A program made the translations under genes and the position numbers. Positions 33,607 to 35,458 of a stretch of DNA of 35,458 nt are shown here, in pieces. Each line of letters opens with the position of its first letter. Within the stretch, counting starts at the first letter, position 1. Under the pieces are notes generated by a model. It was not told where the DNA came from. It searched no databases and saw only the letters and a program-made list of their open reading frames with translations. The stretch is from LC029 sp036676475 (lineage in GTDB: Bacteria; Bacillota; Bacilli; Aneurinibacillales; RAOX-1). The stretch spans positions 1 through 35,458 of the forward strand of contig JAKFCU010000011.1 of the NCBI GenBank assembly GCA_036676475.1, in the 5' to 3' direction.

Positions 33607-33861
33607 TTATGGTGTTGATGTTACTTGCTTTCTTGCCGCACGTTTGACCATCTTTTCTACCTTTTCCATCAGCTCTTCCTCTGATGTAGCCGTGATATGT
33701 TTACCATTTACGATACAGAATTGCTTTTTATAGCCAATTCCACAGTAAGACTGACATCCAATTTTAATATCTGCGTCTGGGTCCAGCTTTCTTAACTTAG
33801 GAAGCATAGTTTTCATATTGGTAGTCCGGCACTCATCGCAAATCCGAAATTCATTTGACAT
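33607..33861 (-). CDS. DUF1450 family protein
   Basis: This small protein has 84 residues. It has CDECRTTNMK near the start and GCQSYCGIGYKKQFCIVNGK in the middle. These cysteines and the thioredoxin-like pattern fit DUF1450 (YuzB-like) proteins of Bacillales. A Lys/Glu-rich helix follows. AGAGAGGG lies near the ATG. The function is not established; a metal- or redox-linked role is inferred from the cysteines. Confidence 0.85.
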   Translation of the reverse strand: MSNEFRICDECRTTNMKTMLPKLRKLDPDADIKIGCQSYCGIGYKKQFCIVNGKHITATSEEELMEKVEKMVKRAARKQVTSTP

Positions 33862-33950
33862 GTGAAAAACCCTCTCTTTAGATCGATATCCTTAGTATAA
33901 GGAAAAATCAATGTAAAATAAAACAAGTTGAAGAGAAAAGTTGGAATTTC

Positions 33951-35132
33951 TTATTTCGCTAGATGATGACAAACGGCTGCCAAAAATATTCTTCCCGCCA
34001 CCAGCATCGCTCGCTCATCCACATCAAATTTCGGATGATGATGGGGATAAACCGCTTCTAATTCGGGGTTCTCTCCCCCGACAAAGAAGAAGGTGCCTGG
34101 CACCTTTTGTAAATAATAGGCAAAGTCCTCTCCGCCCATAATCGGCTCCATTCGCTTGACTTGATCGACTCCAATCACCGATTCAGCCAGTTTCTCAATC
34201 ACACGGGTTGGTTCAGGGTGATTCCAGACTGCGGGATATCCGCGAAGATACTCTATTGTGGCCTTTGCACCTGCACCCTGGCAAGTTAAATGAGTAACCT
34301 CCTTTAAGGCATCTTCCATCAAGTCTCGAACGTCTTCATCGAAGGTCCGAACGGTTCCCATCAGCTTTGCGGTGTTCGGAATGACATTAAAGGCATTCCC
34401 GCTAACAAATGACCCCACAGTGAGTACTGCCGGCTTCAATGGATTGACCCGGCGACTGACGAGCTGCTGCAGCTGAAGTACCAATTGGCTGCCCGCCACA
34501 ATAGGATCGACGGTTAAATGTGGAGTTGCCCCATGACCGCCTTTTCCCTCGATTTGAATAATAAAGTCATCGGTAGCTGCCATCATGTAGCCTTCCGTGA
34601 CACCAATTTCCCCATAAGGAATTCCCGACCAAACATGGGCCCCATAAATAACATCCACACCATCCAGACAACCATCTTCAATCATCGGTACCGCTCCCCC
34701 AGGAGCTACTTCTTCAGCAAATTGGAATAGAAAGACTACATTTCCTGCTAGCTCTTCTTTCACTTCACTTAAAACTGAAGCAACTCCGACCAAGGTAGAT
34801 GTATGAATATCATGACCACACGCATGCATCACACCAGGGATACGGGATTTGTACTCCACTTCCTTTTCATCCTGAATCGGCAGGGCATCAAAATCGGCCC
34901 GAAGAGCTACCGTGTTTCCCGGTTTTCCTCCCCGCAGGGTAGCAACCACCCCTCGTCCTCCCACACCTGTCCGAACCTCTAACCCAAGCTGAGCCATGAG
35001 ATCGGCAATCTTTTTCGGCGTATTCACCTCATGAAAAGAGAGCTCAGGGTACATATGAAGATCCCGTCGAAGTTGGACGAGATCCGGATATCGTTCTTGA
35101 AGTCGATTCAATAACGGCTGAAGCCTTTCCAT
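33951..35132 (-). CDS. M20-family amidohydrolase
   Basis: This protein has 393 residues. It is a metallo-amidohydrolase related to HipO/YxeP and IAA-amino-acid hydrolases, which cleave N-acyl amino acids. Metal ligands are seen in MHACGHDIHTS, FAEEVAPGG, YGAHVW and HHHPKFDVDE. The dimerisation domain lies at about residues 185-300 (GKGGHGATPHLTVDP). The ATG follows GGGAGTGAGACG. No neighbouring gene points to its substrate. Confidence 0.92.
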   Translation of the reverse strand: MERLQPLLNRLQERYPDLVQLRRDLHMYPELSFHEVNTPKKIADLMAQLGLEVRTGVGGRGVVATLRGGKPGNTVALRADFDALPIQDEKEVEYKSRIPGVMHACGHDIHTSTLVGVASVLSEVKEELAGNVVFLFQFAEEVAPGGAVPMIEDGCLDGVDVIYGAHVWSGIPYGEIGVTEGYMMAATDDFIIQIEGKGGHGATPHLTVDPIVAGSQLVLQLQQLVSRRVNPLKPAVLTVGSFVSGNAFNVIPNTAKLMGTVRTFDEDVRDLMEDALKEVTHLTCQGAGAKATIEYLRGYPAVWNHPEPTRVIEKLAESVIGVDQVKRMEPIMGGEDFAYYLQKVPGTFFFVGGENPELEAVYPHHHPKFDVDERAMLVAGRIFLAAVCHHLAK

Positions 35133-35220
35133 CGTCTCACTCCCGTTCGATTCTGATTAAAAAATATGAACTATTCGTATCATATCATATTTTTTTCAGC
35201 CGGACTTTATCATTTAGCAG

Positions 35221-35250
35221 TTGACAACCAACTTGCGTCCATGCCATAAT
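35221..35250 (+). promoter_or_regulatory. SigA promoter of the pyr leader
   Basis: TTGACA and CATAAT are separated by 18 bp, just upstream of the PyrR-type leader. Confidence 0.75.
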
Positions 35251-35269
35251 GTCATCAATTGCATAGTAC

Positions 35270-35400
35270 CTTTAAATCAGTCCTGTGAGGCTGACAAGGT
35301 AGTCGGATTTCAGGATCGTCATAACGATGTTGTGGCCTGTCCTATATTTCAACATCATCTCTCTAGAGGTTCCTTGTCAGTAACGGCAAGGAGCCTTTTT
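35270..35400 (+). promoter_or_regulatory. PyrR-type pyrimidine attenuator
   Basis: The leader contains AGTCCTGTGAGGCT, the PyrR-binding core, at 35279-35292. CTGACAAGG (35291-35299) is perfectly complementary to CCTTGTCAG (35372-35380) and forms the antiterminator. The terminator stem GGTTCCTTG/CAAGGAGCC with a T tract is at 35368-35400. By family knowledge, UMP-bound PyrR stabilises the binding hairpin and favours termination. The controlled gene lies beyond the right edge. Confidence 0.88.
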
Positions 35401-35428
35401 CTGTTTCAAAGGAACTTTTATGAATTTT

Positions 35429-35458
35429 TAAGAAAGCTACTGGCGCAGCCTTATGCGT
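35429..35458 (+). repeat. SR1 dispersed repeat, copy g (cut by window edge)
   Basis: TAAGAAAGCTACTGGCGCAG then CCTTATGCGT reaches the edge. It lies about 30 bp after the pyr terminator, in sense orientation. Confidence 0.85.

Overview
The window looks like chromosomal DNA of an aerobic, spore-forming member of the Bacillales. The gene sets resemble Bacillus subtilis neighbourhoods: ywjF-acdA, ywiB-argS, speE-speB next to a pbpG-like PBP, and ywfO-ywgA-ywhD. A secreted glycosidase with a copper-amine-oxidase-type tail and the style of the intergenic repeats recall Paenibacillaceae such as Brevibacillus or Paenibacillus; the genus is an inference. No rRNA, tRNA, intact insertion sequence, prophage or CRISPR array was seen.

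Region 1 (1-11000, minus strand) is an acyl-CoA catabolism cluster. In transcription order it holds a membrane Fe-S electron-transfer oxidoreductase (YwjF/EMO type), a thiolase, a 3-hydroxyacyl-CoA dehydrogenase, two acyl-CoA dehydrogenases, a TetR regulator and the fused isobutyryl-CoA mutase IcmF. Together they would oxidise short and branched acyl-CoAs and pass electrons from ETF to menaquinone. Two similar operator-like dyads (TGANCGNTNGNTCA) lie at the ywjF promoter and just downstream of the tetR promoter, which suggests one TetR-controlled regulon.

Region 2 (11143-14899, plus strand) is a four-gene signalling operon: an RsbW-like switch kinase, a PAS-PP2C phosphatase, a methyl-accepting chemotaxis protein and a STAS antagonist. 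It is a partner-switching module with an embedded chemoreceptor and no sigma factor beside it.

Region 3 (14902-20497) holds kamA (lysine 2,3-aminomutase) with a clear sigma-54 promoter, its probable RocR-like activator, and argS with ywiB. Region 4 (20538-29100) has small genes, a truncated NERD fragment, speB, speE, a forespore-type PBP, ywhD, ywgA, ywfO and an RluA-family pseudouridine synthase. Region 5 (29371-35458) has a secreted phosphodiester glycosidase, a repeat-rich gap with a 52-codon gene, a lone hutH behind a leader terminator, a DUF1450 protein, an M20 amidohydrolase and, at the right edge, a complete PyrR-type attenuator facing out of the window.

The least ordinary signal is a family of roughly 51-bp dispersed repeats (called SR1 here). 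There are eight copies at seven loci, all in the sense direction of the neighbouring transcription unit and able to fold into up to three hairpins. One supplies the last codons and stop of a gene, one may overlap a start, and one is tandemly duplicated inside the beta-oxidation operon. A second family (SR2, three copies) lies at hairpin-rich sites, one of which resembles an orphan RNA or transposon end of IS605 type.
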